Assembly (NCBI GenBank): GCA_020025195.1
Contig: JAHHSN010000016.1
Location: 1 to 31,092, forward strand
Reading direction: 5' to 3'
DNA: 31,092 nt
DNA from: Angelakisella sp.
Lineage (GTDB): Bacteria > Bacillota > Clostridia > Oscillospirales > Ruminococcaceae
The notes below the pieces were generated by a model, which was not told where the DNA came from, ran no database searches, and was given only the letters and a program-made list of their open reading frames with translations. Both the position numbers and the translations under genes were made by a program. This document shows positions 7,436 through 15,018 of the stretch, piece after piece; position 1 is the stretch's first letter; the number at the start of each line of letters is the position of its first letter.

Positions 7436-7480
7436 AAAAGAAAAACGGTACCCCGCCCAAAGAAGCAGGATACCGTTTTT
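7436..7480 (-). terminator. Terminator of the desulfoferrodoxin gene (probably bidirectional)
   Basis: AAAACGGTA (near 7442-7450) pairs with TACCGTTTT (7471-7479), with partial CC/GG pairing inside. On the minus strand a TTTTTCTTTT tract follows; on the plus strand TTTTTT is also present. It lies 21 bases after the dfx stop codon. Confidence 0.8.
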
Positions 7481-7500
7481 TAGTGCTTAAGGGAAATGGC

Positions 7501-7869
7501 TTACGCTTTCCAGAGACCATGCAGGTTGCAGTAAGCGTAGCAGGCCACCACATCGTCGCCCTCGGTGAGCAGGAAATCTGCCTTGGGAGCTTCGCCCGCC
7601 TTGAGGAGCTTGCGCTGTACGCCGGACTTGGTCTCCAGGTCGATCCACTGAATGAAGTGCTCGGGGATCATGGGATGCTCCACAGAGCCGACCACCGCAT
7701 GAACGAGGTTGCCCTCACGGGTTACGACGGGGATATGCTTCTCATGGGCTGCCTCAACTGTGCCGGGTACCAGCAGGGTCATAGGCTGACCGCAGCAGAC
7801 AACGGGCACGCCCGCGTCATGGATCTTTTCGATAATGTTTCCGCAATGTTCGCAAATATAATAGCTCAT
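7501..7869 (-). CDS. dfx: Desulfoferrodoxin (class I superoxide reductase)
   Basis: A 122-residue non-haem iron protein that reduces superoxide to hydrogen peroxide in anaerobes without making oxygen. The N-terminal desulforedoxin domain has the four iron ligands Cys6, Cys9, Cys25 and Cys26 (CEHC, VVCCGQPM). The catalytic centre II ligands are at the expected offsets: His45 (in EKHIP, preceded by the conserved Glu43-Lys44), His65, His71, Cys114 and His117 (CNLHGLW). Both centres are complete, so this is the two-iron class. The start ATG at 7869-7867 has AAGGAG upstream. The gene is monocistronic, with a strong promoter overlapped by a Fur/PerR-like box, consistent with peroxide- or iron-responsive control. 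Confidence 0.97.
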   Translation of the reverse strand: MSYYICEHCGNIIEKIHDAGVPVVCCGQPMTLLVPGTVEAAHEKHIPVVTREGNLVHAVVGSVEHPMIPEHFIQWIDLETKSGVQRKLLKAGEAPKADFLLTEGDDVVACYAYCNLHGLWKA

Positions 7870-7922
7870 ATCAGTTGCTCCTTTTGGTTAGATTGATTAA
7901 GAATTTCCTATTCGGTACTTTT

Positions 7923-7950
7923 ATTATACATGAAATAAGAATAAAGTCAA
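7923..7950 (-). promoter_or_regulatory. sigmaA promoter of dfx
   Basis: On the minus strand: TTGACT (7950-7945), a 16-base spacer and a perfect TATAAT (7928-7923), about 55 bases before the dfx start codon. Confidence 0.75.
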
Positions 7951-7962
7951 GAATGATTCTCA
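7948..7962. promoter_or_regulatory. Fur/PerR-like operator at the dfx promoter
   Basis: CAAGAAT-G-ATTCTCA forms a 7-1-7 layout with a perfect AGAAT/ATTCT core. By my count it matches 10 of 14 arm positions of the Fur/PerR-type consensus TGATAAT-N-ATTATCA. It overlaps the -35 box, so binding should repress. Regulation by PerR or Fur is inferred. Confidence 0.5.
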
Positions 7963-8005
7963 TTTTGCTTTTGACAAAAAGATGAATTTTTTTAGAGTGG
8001 GCAAT

Positions 8006-8044
8006 AAAAAATGAGCGTATCCGGCGAGGATGCGCTCATTTTTC
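8006..8044 (-). terminator. Bidirectional hairpin terminator between dfx and the two-component operon
   Basis: A 12-bp stem (8011-8022 with 8028-8039, one G-U) with a five-base loop. It is followed by T-rich tracts on both strands (TTTTTATTG on minus, TTTTT on plus). On the minus strand it would end read-through from the two-component operon before dfx. Confidence 0.75.
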
Positions 8045-8277
8045 CAAAAAGTGCCGCGTGATCGTTTGCAGCCAACCACGGGCGGGAATCGTTGAGTGAG
8101 GAAGAAAAAGAATCATCTATGGGGAAGAAAACCATATTGAAGAAAAGGAGGAGAAAAGAAACTCACTCAACATTCAAAAGACTACTAGGAAAGTCTTTTG
8201 TTTTCCATGCCTTAATCATAAAGCATGAATGTGATGCCTGTGTGAAGGGGAGGGGAAAACTAGGAGAAAAATTCCCG
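8045..8277. other. Gene-free, purine-rich stretch with a perfect 10-bp inverted repeat
   Basis: GTTGAGTGAG (8091-8100) is mirrored by CTCACTCAAC (8162-8171). The 61 bases between are almost entirely A/G, and composition is clearly lower in GC than the neighbours. A second small hairpin, AAAAGACT/AGTCTTTT, lies near 8177-8200. An open frame across part of it has no Shine-Dalgarno and a biased Lys/Glu/Arg composition, so I do not call a gene. Confidence 0.35.
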
Positions 8278-9783
8278 TTATTCCTCGTCCGGTTCCTCCT
8301 CCAGAAGATCCAGCTCAAACCAGAAGTCGCTGCCCGCGCCGAGAACGCTTTCCACCCCGTAGGCGGCGTGGTGCGCTTCCAGAACGCCCTTTACAATGGA
8401 AAGCCCCAGTCCGCTTCCGACGGTGGAGCGCTTGTGGGCCTTATCCTCCTTGTAGTAGCGGTCCCAGATATAGGGGAGATTCTCCGGCGCGATGCCCTCG
8501 CCGTGGTCGATGACGTCCACCCGCACGCGGGAGCCGTGTACGGTCTGGCGCACCAGCACCTTTTTGTCCTCACCGGTATAGTTGATGGCGTTGTTGATGA
8601 GATTATAGAGCACCTGCGTCATGCGGACCTCATCCGCCAGAACGACCGCTTCCTCCGAGGCCTCCAGCTCCACGGTGTAGCCCTCATGGAGGATCATCTT
8701 GGCGTAGCGGTCCAGAATACGGCGGAGCACCCGGGTGAGATTGAAGGGCTCAAAGTCCGGGGTCTGTGCGCCGCTCTGCAGACGGGAAAGGTTCAGGATA
8801 TCGTTGACCAGAGTGGTGAGACGCTTGGCCTCATCAATGATGATCTGTACGTTTTCCGGGGTGTTTTCATCGGGGAGATCCCGCATGACCTCAGCGTAGC
8901 CGGTGATCATGGTGAGGGGCGTCCGGAGGTCGTGGGAGACATTGGAGATAAACTCCTGCCGAAGGTGCTCCACCTTGGAAAGCTCCCGGGAGGCATAGTT
9001 GAGCGTATCGGCAAGCTCGGTCACCTCCCGGAAGCCGCCGCCCTCAAAGTGGGTCTCATAGTCGCCGGTCGCCAGCTGCTTCGCGCTCTCATTGATGCGG
9101 ATGAGGGGCTTGGCGATGACCGAGGACAGCACAAAGACCAAAAAGAGCGAAAAGCCCGCCATCACAAAGGTGATGAGCACCAGCTGTGCCCGGAGCGTCT
9201 CCACGGTGGTATTGATAGGGGAGATGGTCGCGTCCACCATGACCATGATGGTCTCCCCGGATTCCCGGGTAACGAGCACGCCGTAGAGCATCTGCTCCAT
9301 GGTGGCGGTCTGGATGCTGTTCTTCCGCTGGAAGCCCGGCCCCAGCTCCCGCAGCTCATAGTTCTGCAGCACCGTCCGGTCGCCGGCCGCCGCCTTCTGG
9401 TAGAGGCCCCGCACCTGCCCCGGCGCCAGCATATGCAGGATGCAGGAGGACTGGTTGCCGGAGGAATAGATGGTGTCGCCGTCCTCATTGATGATATGCA
9501 CGCAGATGACGTCCTGACGGGTGAGACGGTTGAGTTCACTGTAAAAGTTTTCGTCGTTGATGCTGTCCACGATGCTGGTAGCGGTATTTTTGATGGAATT
9601 GGTTTTGATGGACTTGTAAAAGCTTTCCAGAAAGACAATCTGAAAGAGCCAGAGCAGCACCAAAAGAAGCGCCACAAACATTGCGAAATAGAGTATGAGG
9701 CGCCAGCGGATGCTGATATGGGAAAGCAGAGCCCGGTGTTCAGCGGGCGCCTTCTTCTGAGACGGTTTCAAAGCGATAGCCAA
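8278..9783 (-). CDS. Membrane sensor histidine kinase (HAMP, HisKA, HATPase)
   Basis: A sensor kinase of up to 501 residues. Transmembrane helix 1 spans about 28-51, followed by an extracellular sensor region (about 52-198), helix 2 (about 199-222), HAMP (about 223-275), HisKA with phospho-acceptor His284 (NVSHDLRTPL), and HATPase_c with the N box (NLINNAINYTG), G1 (DHGEGI), F-type (IWDRYYK) and G2 (GSGLGLSIVKG). It ends in an acidic tail. The start is uncertain. TTG at 9783 directly abuts GAGGAG; TTG at 9771, about 12 bases from it, is an alternative; the first ATG is too far in. The N-terminus overlaps the response regulator gene, so the pair is translationally coupled. The signal sensed cannot be read from the sequence. 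Confidence 0.93.
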   Translation of the reverse strand: MAIALKPSQKKAPAEHRALLSHISIRWRLILYFAMFVALLLVLLWLFQIVFLESFYKSIKTNSIKNTATSIVDSINDENFYSELNRLTRQDVICVHIINEDGDTIYSSGNQSSCILHMLAPGQVRGLYQKAAAGDRTVLQNYELRELGPGFQRKNSIQTATMEQMLYGVLVTRESGETIMVMVDATISPINTTVETLRAQLVLITFVMAGFSLFLVFVLSSVIAKPLIRINESAKQLATGDYETHFEGGGFREVTELADTLNYASRELSKVEHLRQEFISNVSHDLRTPLTMITGYAEVMRDLPDENTPENVQIIIDEAKRLTTLVNDILNLSRLQSGAQTPDFEPFNLTRVLRRILDRYAKMILHEGYTVELEASEEAVVLADEVRMTQVLYNLINNAINYTGEDKKVLVRQTVHGSRVRVDVIDHGEGIAPENLPYIWDRYYKEDKAHKRSTVGSGLGLSIVKGVLEAHHAAYGVESVLGAGSDFWFELDLLEEEPDEE

Positions 9784-10423
9784 CTCCTCTCAGCGTGATG
9801 ATGCAGCGGCTGTACGGGCCAAGGCTTTTTCTCAGCAGCTTGATGTGGGTATCGAGGGTGCGGTCATCGCCGTAAAAGTCATAGCCCCAGACGTCATGGA
9901 TGAGGCGCTCCCGGGTGAGGGCGATGCCGTGATTCTTGACCATATAGAAGAAAAGGTCGTATTCCTTGGGGGACATTTCGGTGCGGCGCCCGTCCACATA
10001 GACGAGCCGCGCGGTAAAGTCCACCGTCAGCCCCTCAAAGGTGAACTGATCGTTTCCATCCCCGCCGGAGCGCTTGATGATGGCGGCGGCGCGCATCATC
10101 AGTTCCTTGGGGGAGAAGGGCTTGACCACATAATCGTCGATGCCCAGCTCAAAGCCGTGGATGCGGTCATATTCCTCCCCGCGGGCGGAGAGCATGATGA
10201 TGGGGGTGGCGGAGTTTTTGCGGATCTCCCGGCAGGCGGAAAAGCCGTCCAGCTCGGGCATCATGACGTCCATGATGATGAGATCGTAGGAGTTTTCCCG
10301 GCAGAGCGCGATGGCTTCCATGCCGTTGCCCGCCTCCGAGACCTCATAGCCCTCAAAGACGGCGTATTTTTTGATGATGCCGCGGATCTTTTCTTCGTCG
10401 TCGCAGACCAGAATATGATACAT
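9740..10423 (-). CDS. OmpR/PhoB-family response regulator
   Basis: A 227-residue regulator. The receiver domain (1-115) has the acidic pocket Asp8-Asp9, phospho-acceptor Asp52 (IIMDVMMP), the switch Ser/Thr in IIMLSA and the conserved Lys in VVKPFSP. The C-terminal winged helix (about 130-225) has the family-typical LTVDFTARLVYVDG, LTRERLIHDVWGYDF and LDTHIKLLRKSL stretches. The ATG at 10423-10421 has GGAGGG about ten bases upstream. It is the first gene of a two-gene operon with the kinase at 8278-9783 and is divergent from a beta-helix lipoprotein gene, a likely but unproven target. Confidence 0.96.
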   Translation of the reverse strand: MYHILVCDDEEKIRGIIKKYAVFEGYEVSEAGNGMEAIALCRENSYDLIIMDVMMPELDGFSACREIRKNSATPIIMLSARGEEYDRIHGFELGIDDYVVKPFSPKELMMRAAAIIKRSGGDGNDQFTFEGLTVDFTARLVYVDGRRTEMSPKEYDLFFYMVKNHGIALTRERLIHDVWGYDFYGDDRTLDTHIKLLRKSLGPYSRCIITLRGVGYRFETVSEEGAR

Positions 10424-10455
10424 GGGGTCTTTCCCTCCCAGCTTCGTTTTTTCCT

Positions 10456-10485
10456 ATTATAACACAAGAGCCGAAGCCTGTTCAA
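10456..10485 (-). promoter_or_regulatory. sigmaA promoter of the two-component operon
   Basis: On the minus strand: TTGAAC (10485-10480), an 18-base spacer and TATAAT (10461-10456), about 33 bases before the response regulator start codon. Confidence 0.6.
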
Positions 10486-10536
10486 ACCGAAAGAAGCGAA
10501 TGTCGCGTCGAAAAACAGCGAAGCCGGCGGGACCTC

Positions 10537-10565
10537 TTGCGGGAAGGTGTTTTCTGTGCGATAAT
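10537..10565 (+). promoter_or_regulatory. Candidate promoter of the lipoprotein gene
   Basis: TTGCGG (10537-10542), a 17-base spacer, then GATAAT (10560-10565), 56 bases before the start codon. Confidence 0.5.
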
Positions 10566-10621
10566 AGGGCCATAGACTGGGGGCCTGTCTCCCCCGAAAA
10601 CCGCCTAAGGAGGAAACCGTT

Positions 10622-12316
10622 ATGAATCTGCGCCGCTTTTGGGGAGCCGTTTCGCTCATGCTCTGCCTTTTTCTGGCGGGGTGCGGCACAAAGTCTCCGT
10701 CCGAGGAGGCACCGCCCTCTCCGGAGTCCTCGGCCGCTCCGGCGGAGCTTCTGGATTACAGCGGCTGGGAGGAGCAGGAATACTATACCCTCCAGCTGAA
10801 CGGGGATTCCCTCATCAGCAACGCCTCCTCTCTGGAGACCTCCGCGGCGCGGGTCACCATCACCGAGCCGGGGATCTACCTTGTGACTGGCAAGCTGGAT
10901 GACGCCCAGATCGTCATCAATGTGCAGAATCAGGGCGTGGTGCAGCTGGTGCTGAGTGATGTTTCCCTGCATTACAGCCGCGGTCCCGCCATTCATGTGC
11001 AGAACGCGGACCGCACCGTGCTCTATCTCCCGGATGGGAGCGACAGCACCATTTCCGATGACGCGCAGTATCTTCTGGCGGGCACCAATGCTGAGCCGGA
11101 CGCCGCTGTTTATTCCAAAGGCGACCTGATTCTGACCGGGTTGGGGAGCCTCACCGTTTCCGGTCGGTACCAAAATGCCGTGACCGGCCGGGAAACAATC
11201 GCTATTTCCGGCGGGAACTATCATCTCACGGCGCAGAAGGACGGCATCCGTGGCGGGGAGGAGGTTATCGTCGCGGGGGGAAGGCTCCATATCGAGAGCG
11301 GCGAGGACGGCATCAAGAGCGACAGCGCTGCCAAGGATAAGGGCAACGTCCTCATCCAGAGCGGGATCCTCACCGTGGAGGCGGGCGGCGACGGCATCGA
11401 GGCGGAAAATACCGTAACCCTCGCCGGCGGTAGCGTTACGCTTAATACAGGCACCCTTCCGGCGGCGATCCTTCCCGAGGAGCCGCAGGAGGAGTCTTCC
11501 GGGACCGCTCCCAAGGAGCCCGGGGAGGAGCCGGAGCCCCAGAGCGCCGTGGGCGTCAAGGCGGGGCGTTCGGTTAATCTCACCGGCGGTATCCTTACCA
11601 TTAACTCGGAGGATCACGGCGTCGACAGCGGGGAGACCTGCCGCATGAGCGGCGGCGTCCTCAAGATCAGCGCCGGGCCGCATGACGGCATCCGGGCACG
11701 CCGGGCGGTCACCGTCTCGGAGGGCACCCTTTATATCAAGGAGTCCGGTACCGGCCTTAGAAGCGCCTCCTTCCTGGTGGACGGCGGAACGGTGGAGCTT
11801 AACACCTCCGCCGTAGGGATCAGCGCGGGTCGTATCGCTTCGGAACAGAAGATCGGCGGGCACGTCACCGTGAACGGCGGCACGCTCCGCATCCATTCCG
11901 GAGAGGACGGCATCGATTCCGGCGACGCCATCACCATAAACGGCGGGCTGGTCATTATCGATGGCCCGAACGATCGCGGGGGCGGCGCGTTCCGCTATGA
12001 CGAGCAGTCCGGCGGGCGGTGCAGCGTAAACGGCGGCACGGTGCTGGCGCTCTGCGGCTGGAACCGCGCCATGACCTTTGACGAAAGCTCCGAGCAGTGC
12101 TCCTTCAGCCGACAGATATTGGGAGGCGTGGGCAGCATCATTATCCTGCGGAATGAAGCAGGCGAGGAGATCTTCCGCTATACCACGCCGCGCGGCTTTG
12201 ACGCTGTCATCTTCAGTTCCCCCCAGCTTAAAACGGGCGGCAGCTGCACCCTTTCGGTGAACGGTCAGGTCATGAAGATCCCGCTCCGATCGGTCTCCAA
12301 TATCATTCCCGAATAA
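10622..12316 (+). CDS. Cthe_2159-type carbohydrate-binding lipoprotein (parallel beta-helix)
   Basis: A 564-residue surface lipoprotein. The signal peptide ends in the lipobox LAGC (Cys21), followed by a Ser/Pro/Glu-rich tether (about 22-50). The rest is a repetitive beta-helix with recurring turns such as SGEDGIKS, AGGDGIEAE, SEDHGVDSG, AGPHDGIRA and SGEDGIDSGDAITINGG. This matches the Cthe_2159 family, whose founding member binds cellulose and polygalacturonate through a calcium-dependent right-handed helix. A Pro/Glu-rich insertion near residues 283-305 interrupts the repeats. The ATG at 10622 follows AAGGAGG with good spacing. The gene is single, closed by a strong terminator, and divergent from a two-component system. 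Surface polysaccharide binding is inferred from the family. Confidence 0.85.
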   Translation: MNLRRFWGAVSLMLCLFLAGCGTKSPSEEAPPSPESSAAPAELLDYSGWEEQEYYTLQLNGDSLISNASSLETSAARVTITEPGIYLVTGKLDDAQIVINVQNQGVVQLVLSDVSLHYSRGPAIHVQNADRTVLYLPDGSDSTISDDAQYLLAGTNAEPDAAVYSKGDLILTGLGSLTVSGRYQNAVTGRETIAISGGNYHLTAQKDGIRGGEEVIVAGGRLHIESGEDGIKSDSAAKDKGNVLIQSGILTVEAGGDGIEAENTVTLAGGSVTLNTGTLPAAILPEEPQEESSGTAPKEPGEEPEPQSAVGVKAGRSVNLTGGILTINSEDHGVDSGETCRMSGGVLKISAGPHDGIRARRAVTVSEGTLYIKESGTGLRSASFLVDGGTVELNTSAVGISAGRIASEQKIGGHVTVNGGTLRIHSGEDGIDSGDAITINGGLVIIDGPNDRGGGAFRYDEQSGGRCSVNGGTVLALCGWNRAMTFDESSEQCSFSRQILGGVGSIIILRNEAGEEIFRYTTPRGFDAVIFSSPQLKTGGSCTLSVNGQVMKIPLRSVSNIIPE

Positions 12317-12350
12317 AGAAAAAGAGGACGCCTCGGCGCGTCCGTTTGTT

Positions 12351-12390
12351 AAAAAAAGTCCGGCAGCCGGGAGGCTGTTCGGACTTTTTT
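12351..12390 (+). terminator. Terminator of the lipoprotein gene
   Basis: AAAAAAGTCCG-CAGCC pairs with GGCTG-CGGACTTTTTT around a short loop, giving a ten-bp GC core plus A/T arms. A shorter upstream hairpin GGACGC/GCGTCC (12327-12344) may help. It is probably bidirectional because of the A-tract. Confidence 0.88.
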
Positions 12391-12635
12391 GCCTTTTTCT
12401 GCACATGAAATTTCCGTGTTAAAGTGCGCTGCCCCTTTTCAGAGAATTTTTACCGGAGGAGAACCAAGCCTGTCTTGCGGGGCGTCGGCTTGGGGCGCCC
12501 TTGCTTCCGTTTGGCGAAAAGTTTTGCGGAAGGAATAAAACCGCGGCAGAAGAAAGGGGGCGTCTTAAATTAAGGACCTCCGGCTATAAACGGGCTGTGG
12601 GGCAGGGGACGCGTGAAAAATGATTCCTGAGTCCC
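12391..12635. other. Gene-free spacer between convergent genes
   Basis: No coding frame is supported. It contains two modest inverted repeats, CCAAGCC/GGCTTGG (12464-12470, 12487-12493) and CTTCCG/CGGAAG (12504-12509, 12527-12532). Neither has a proper T-tract, so I see no clear terminator for the minus-strand S1-domain gene here. Confidence 0.4.
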
Positions 12636-13559
12636 TTAAAATACCGTCTCGATGACCCGACGGGCGTTTTGGGGAGAATACCGCCAGGAGTCCAGATGGC
12701 CGCCTTTTATAAAATAGGTGAGCGGCTCCGGACGGTAGGGCGCGTCAAAGGCATCCACGATGATGAGCTTGATCTTCATTTTTTCGGGCAGGATGCTTTT
12801 GATGTAGACGCTGGCGTGCTGCCCCGTCTGCACCCCGGAGAAGGGCTCCGCGAGTCCGGCGAGATTGGGGGTAAGCTCTACAAAGACGCCGTAGCTTTCC
12901 ACGCTGCGCACGACCCCCGCCACCGTTTCCCCGGCCAGAAAGAGCGAGGCGTTTTCTTCCCAAGTGCCGAGCAGCTCCTTGTGGGTGAGGATGATCCGCC
13001 CGTCAAGATCCCGTCCCCGCACGACGGCGAGGATCTCCTCCCCCACAGCGAAGCGGTCCCGGGGGTGGGAGATGCGGGAGACCGAGATCTGGTCGATGCT
13101 GATGAGAGAGGGAACCCCGCAGCCGATGTCCACAAAGGCGCCGAAATTTTCGAGATGTGTGACCCGCGCGGGGATGACGTCTCCCGGGGTGAGCCGGCTT
13201 ACATAGTTTTTAACACAGGCCTCCTGCGCCCGCCGCCGGGAAAGCAGGGGTACAAGGTTGCCCTCCCGGTCACGGGACACCTCCTCTACGATAAAAGAGA
13301 CCGGCTTGTTGACCCGGGAAAGCAGCGCGATATCCCGTACCCGTCCCTCTTTTACGCCCAGCGCGCCCTCCTCCCGGGGGATGCGCCCGCGGCAAAAGCC
13401 GAGATCGACGATGAGGTCGTGAGAAGCCGAGCAGAGCGCACACCGCGCCTCCAGAACGGCGCCGCACCGCATGGCCTCCCGCAGCGTGGCCTCCGAGCGG
13501 AGATAATAAAGGTTTTCTTTTTGAGACATCCGGTTTCCCTCCGGCAGATAGCTTCCCAT
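12636..13559 (-). CDS. S1 RNA-binding-domain protein (RpsA-like)
   Basis: A 307-residue cytoplasmic RNA-binding protein. Residues about 30-115 look like a degenerate S1-like domain. Two clear S1 folds follow at about 125-195 (GDVIPARVTHLENFGAFVDIG with the later GRIILTHKELLGTW strand) and about 209-268 (GETVAGVVRSVESYGVFVELT). It is shorter than the four-to-six-domain ribosomal protein S1 and resembles the short proteins often annotated as S1 in Clostridia. Binding of mRNA leader regions is the likely role. The ATG at 13559-13557 has AGGAGG eight bases upstream. Met11 also has a GGAGGG upstream, so an internal start is possible. It diverges from the DUF951-prfA operon. Confidence 0.85.
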   Translation of the reverse strand: MGSYLPEGNRMSQKENLYYLRSEATLREAMRCGAVLEARCALCSASHDLIVDLGFCRGRIPREEGALGVKEGRVRDIALLSRVNKPVSFIVEEVSRDREGNLVPLLSRRRAQEACVKNYVSRLTPGDVIPARVTHLENFGAFVDIGCGVPSLISIDQISVSRISHPRDRFAVGEEILAVVRGRDLDGRIILTHKELLGTWEENASLFLAGETVAGVVRSVESYGVFVELTPNLAGLAEPFSGVQTGQHASVYIKSILPEKMKIKLIIVDAFDAPYRPEPLTYFIKGGHLDSWRYSPQNARRVIETVF

Positions 13560-13640
13560 GTCTTTTTCCTCCTCAGCACTGATGCTTCATATATATTCAG
13601 GGGAAACGACAGGTATTCTTTTGGAAGGAATGTCGTTTAT

Positions 13641-13669
13641 TTGCATTCAGGGGGTTCTCATGATATAAT
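13641..13669 (+). promoter_or_regulatory. sigmaA promoter of the DUF951-prfA-tsaC-coaE operon
   Basis: TTGCAT (13641-13646), a 17-base spacer and TATAAT (13664-13669), 37 bases before the first start codon. Confidence 0.7.
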
Positions 13670-13706
13670 ATAATGCCAAATGATATGAAAAAGGAGGTCA
13701 CGGCAG

Positions 13707-13895
13707 ATGGATGTACGGGTGGGAGATACCCTGCAAATGAAAAAAAAGCATCCCTGCGGCTGCGATCTGTTTTTGGTGACCCGCAGCGGAATGGACTTTA
13801 AGCTCCGCTGTCAGCAGTGCGGGCATGAGGTCATGATCCCGCGCGTCAAAGCGGAAAAGCATATCAAAAAGATCATCCGTCCCGAGGAGGCTTAG
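13707..13895 (+). CDS. DUF951 family small protein
   Basis: A 62-residue protein matching DUF951: an N-terminal VGDTLQMKKKHPCG, then a two-stranded ribbon with Cys pairs CGC (about 18-20) and CQQC (about 35-38) suited to zinc binding, and the closing MIPRVKAEKHIKKI. Its function is unknown; the zinc-ribbon look and basic tail suggest nucleic-acid or ribosome contact (inference). The ATG at 13707 has AAGGAGG nine bases upstream. It is the first gene of an operon continuing with prfA. Confidence 0.88.
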   Translation: MDVRVGDTLQMKKKHPCGCDLFLVTRSGMDFKLRCQQCGHEVMIPRVKAEKHIKKIIRPEEA

Positions 13896-13944
13896 CGTCC
13901 GGGATTCATTCCCTGCGAACTTTGGCCCAACAGGAGGAAACGGA

Positions 13945-15018
13945 ATGACGGAAGGAACGGCGGCAGCCCTGCGCCGCTTTGAGGAGGTCGCGCTCCTTTT
14001 GCAGCAGCCCGAGGTCGCGGCAGATCGGCCGCGCTGCCGGGAGCTGATGAAGGAATATAAGAAGCTGGAGCCTCTGGGGGAGATGGGCAGCGCCTGCCAA
14101 AGGGCGGAGGAAACCGTCCGGGAGGCGGAGACCATCCTCCGGGAGGAGAACGACCGGGAGCTCTGCCGGCTGGCGGAGGAGGAGCTTCTTGCGGCAAGGG
14201 CGGAAATAGAACGCCTCACACGGGAAATGGAGCTTTTTCTGCTCCCGCATGATCCCAATGACGAAAAGAGCGTCATCATGGAAATCCGCGCCGGAACGGG
14301 CGGGGAGGAGGCGGCGCTTTTTGCGGCGGTGCTCTACCGGATGTACACCATGGCGGCCGCCAAACGCGGCTGGCGGTACGAGGTCATGAGCGTAAACGAG
14401 ACCGAGCTTGGCGGTTATAAGGAGATCATCTTCTCCATTGAGGGGGAAGGGGTCTACTCCCGCCTTAAATTTGAGAGCGGCGTTCACCGGGTCCAGCGTG
14501 TGCCGGTTACCGATTCTCAGGGAAAGATCCAGACTTCGGCGGTCACGGTGGCGGTGCTGCCGGAGGCGGACGAGGTGGAGATCGAAATCGACCCCAAGGA
14601 TCTCAAGATCGATACCTACCGCGCGAGCGGGGCAGGCGGTCAGCATATCAATAAGACGGAATCCGCCATCCGCATTACCCATCTGCCCACCGGGCTGGTG
14701 GTGGAATGTCAGGATGAGCGCAGCCAGTATAAAAATAAGGATCGTGCCATGAAGGTGCTTCGTTCCCGGCTGTTGGAGCAGAAGCGGACGGAGCAGGAAA
14801 CCGCCATCGCCGAAAACAGAAGGTCTCAGGTGGGAAGCGGCGACCGCAGCGGAAGGATCCGAACCTATAATTATCCGCAGGGTCGCGTTACCGATCACCG
14901 CGTCGATCTGACGCTGTACCGGCTGGATGCGATCCTTGACGGAGAGCTGGACCCCTTGACCGACGCGCTTCTTGCGCGGGAGCAGGCGGAACGGCTCGGG
15001 ACAGGAGAAAGCAAATGA
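13945..15018 (+). CDS. prfA: Peptide chain release factor 1
   Basis: A 357-residue RF1 that reads UAA and UAG and triggers peptide release. Residues 1-100 form the helical domain. The stop-codon-reading tripeptide is PVT (187-189, in RVPVTDSQG), the P-x-T form that marks RF1 rather than RF2 (SPF). The catalytic GGQ is at 231-233 (GAGGQHINKTESA). Length is typical. The ATG at 13945 follows GGAGG closely. The stop overlaps the tsaC start as ATGA, so the two are coupled. The GGQ-methylating enzyme PrmC, often encoded directly after prfA in Firmicutes, is not between prfA and tsaC here. Confidence 0.98.
   Translation: MTEGTAAALRRFEEVALLLQQPEVAADRPRCRELMKEYKKLEPLGEMGSACQRAEETVREAETILREENDRELCRLAEEELLAARAEIERLTREMELFLLPHDPNDEKSVIMEIRAGTGGEEAALFAAVLYRMYTMAAAKRGWRYEVMSVNETELGGYKEIIFSIEGEGVYSRLKFESGVHRVQRVPVTDSQGKIQTSAVTVAVLPEADEVEIEIDPKDLKIDTYRASGAGGQHINKTESAIRITHLPTGLVVECQDERSQYKNKDRAMKVLRSRLLEQKRTEQETAIAENRRSQVGSGDRSGRIRTYNYPQGRVTDHRVDLTLYRLDAILDGELDPLTDALLAREQAERLGTGESK

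Noticed and set aside
8092..9798. Plus-strand frame beginning in the purine-rich spacer and running through the kinase gene
   Set aside because: Most of it is antisense to clear kinase motifs, and the unique first 60 codons have no Shine-Dalgarno and an extreme Lys/Glu/Arg composition.
12456..12535. Terminator for the S1-domain gene
   Set aside because: The two inverted repeats here have long loops and no T-run in the minus-strand direction.
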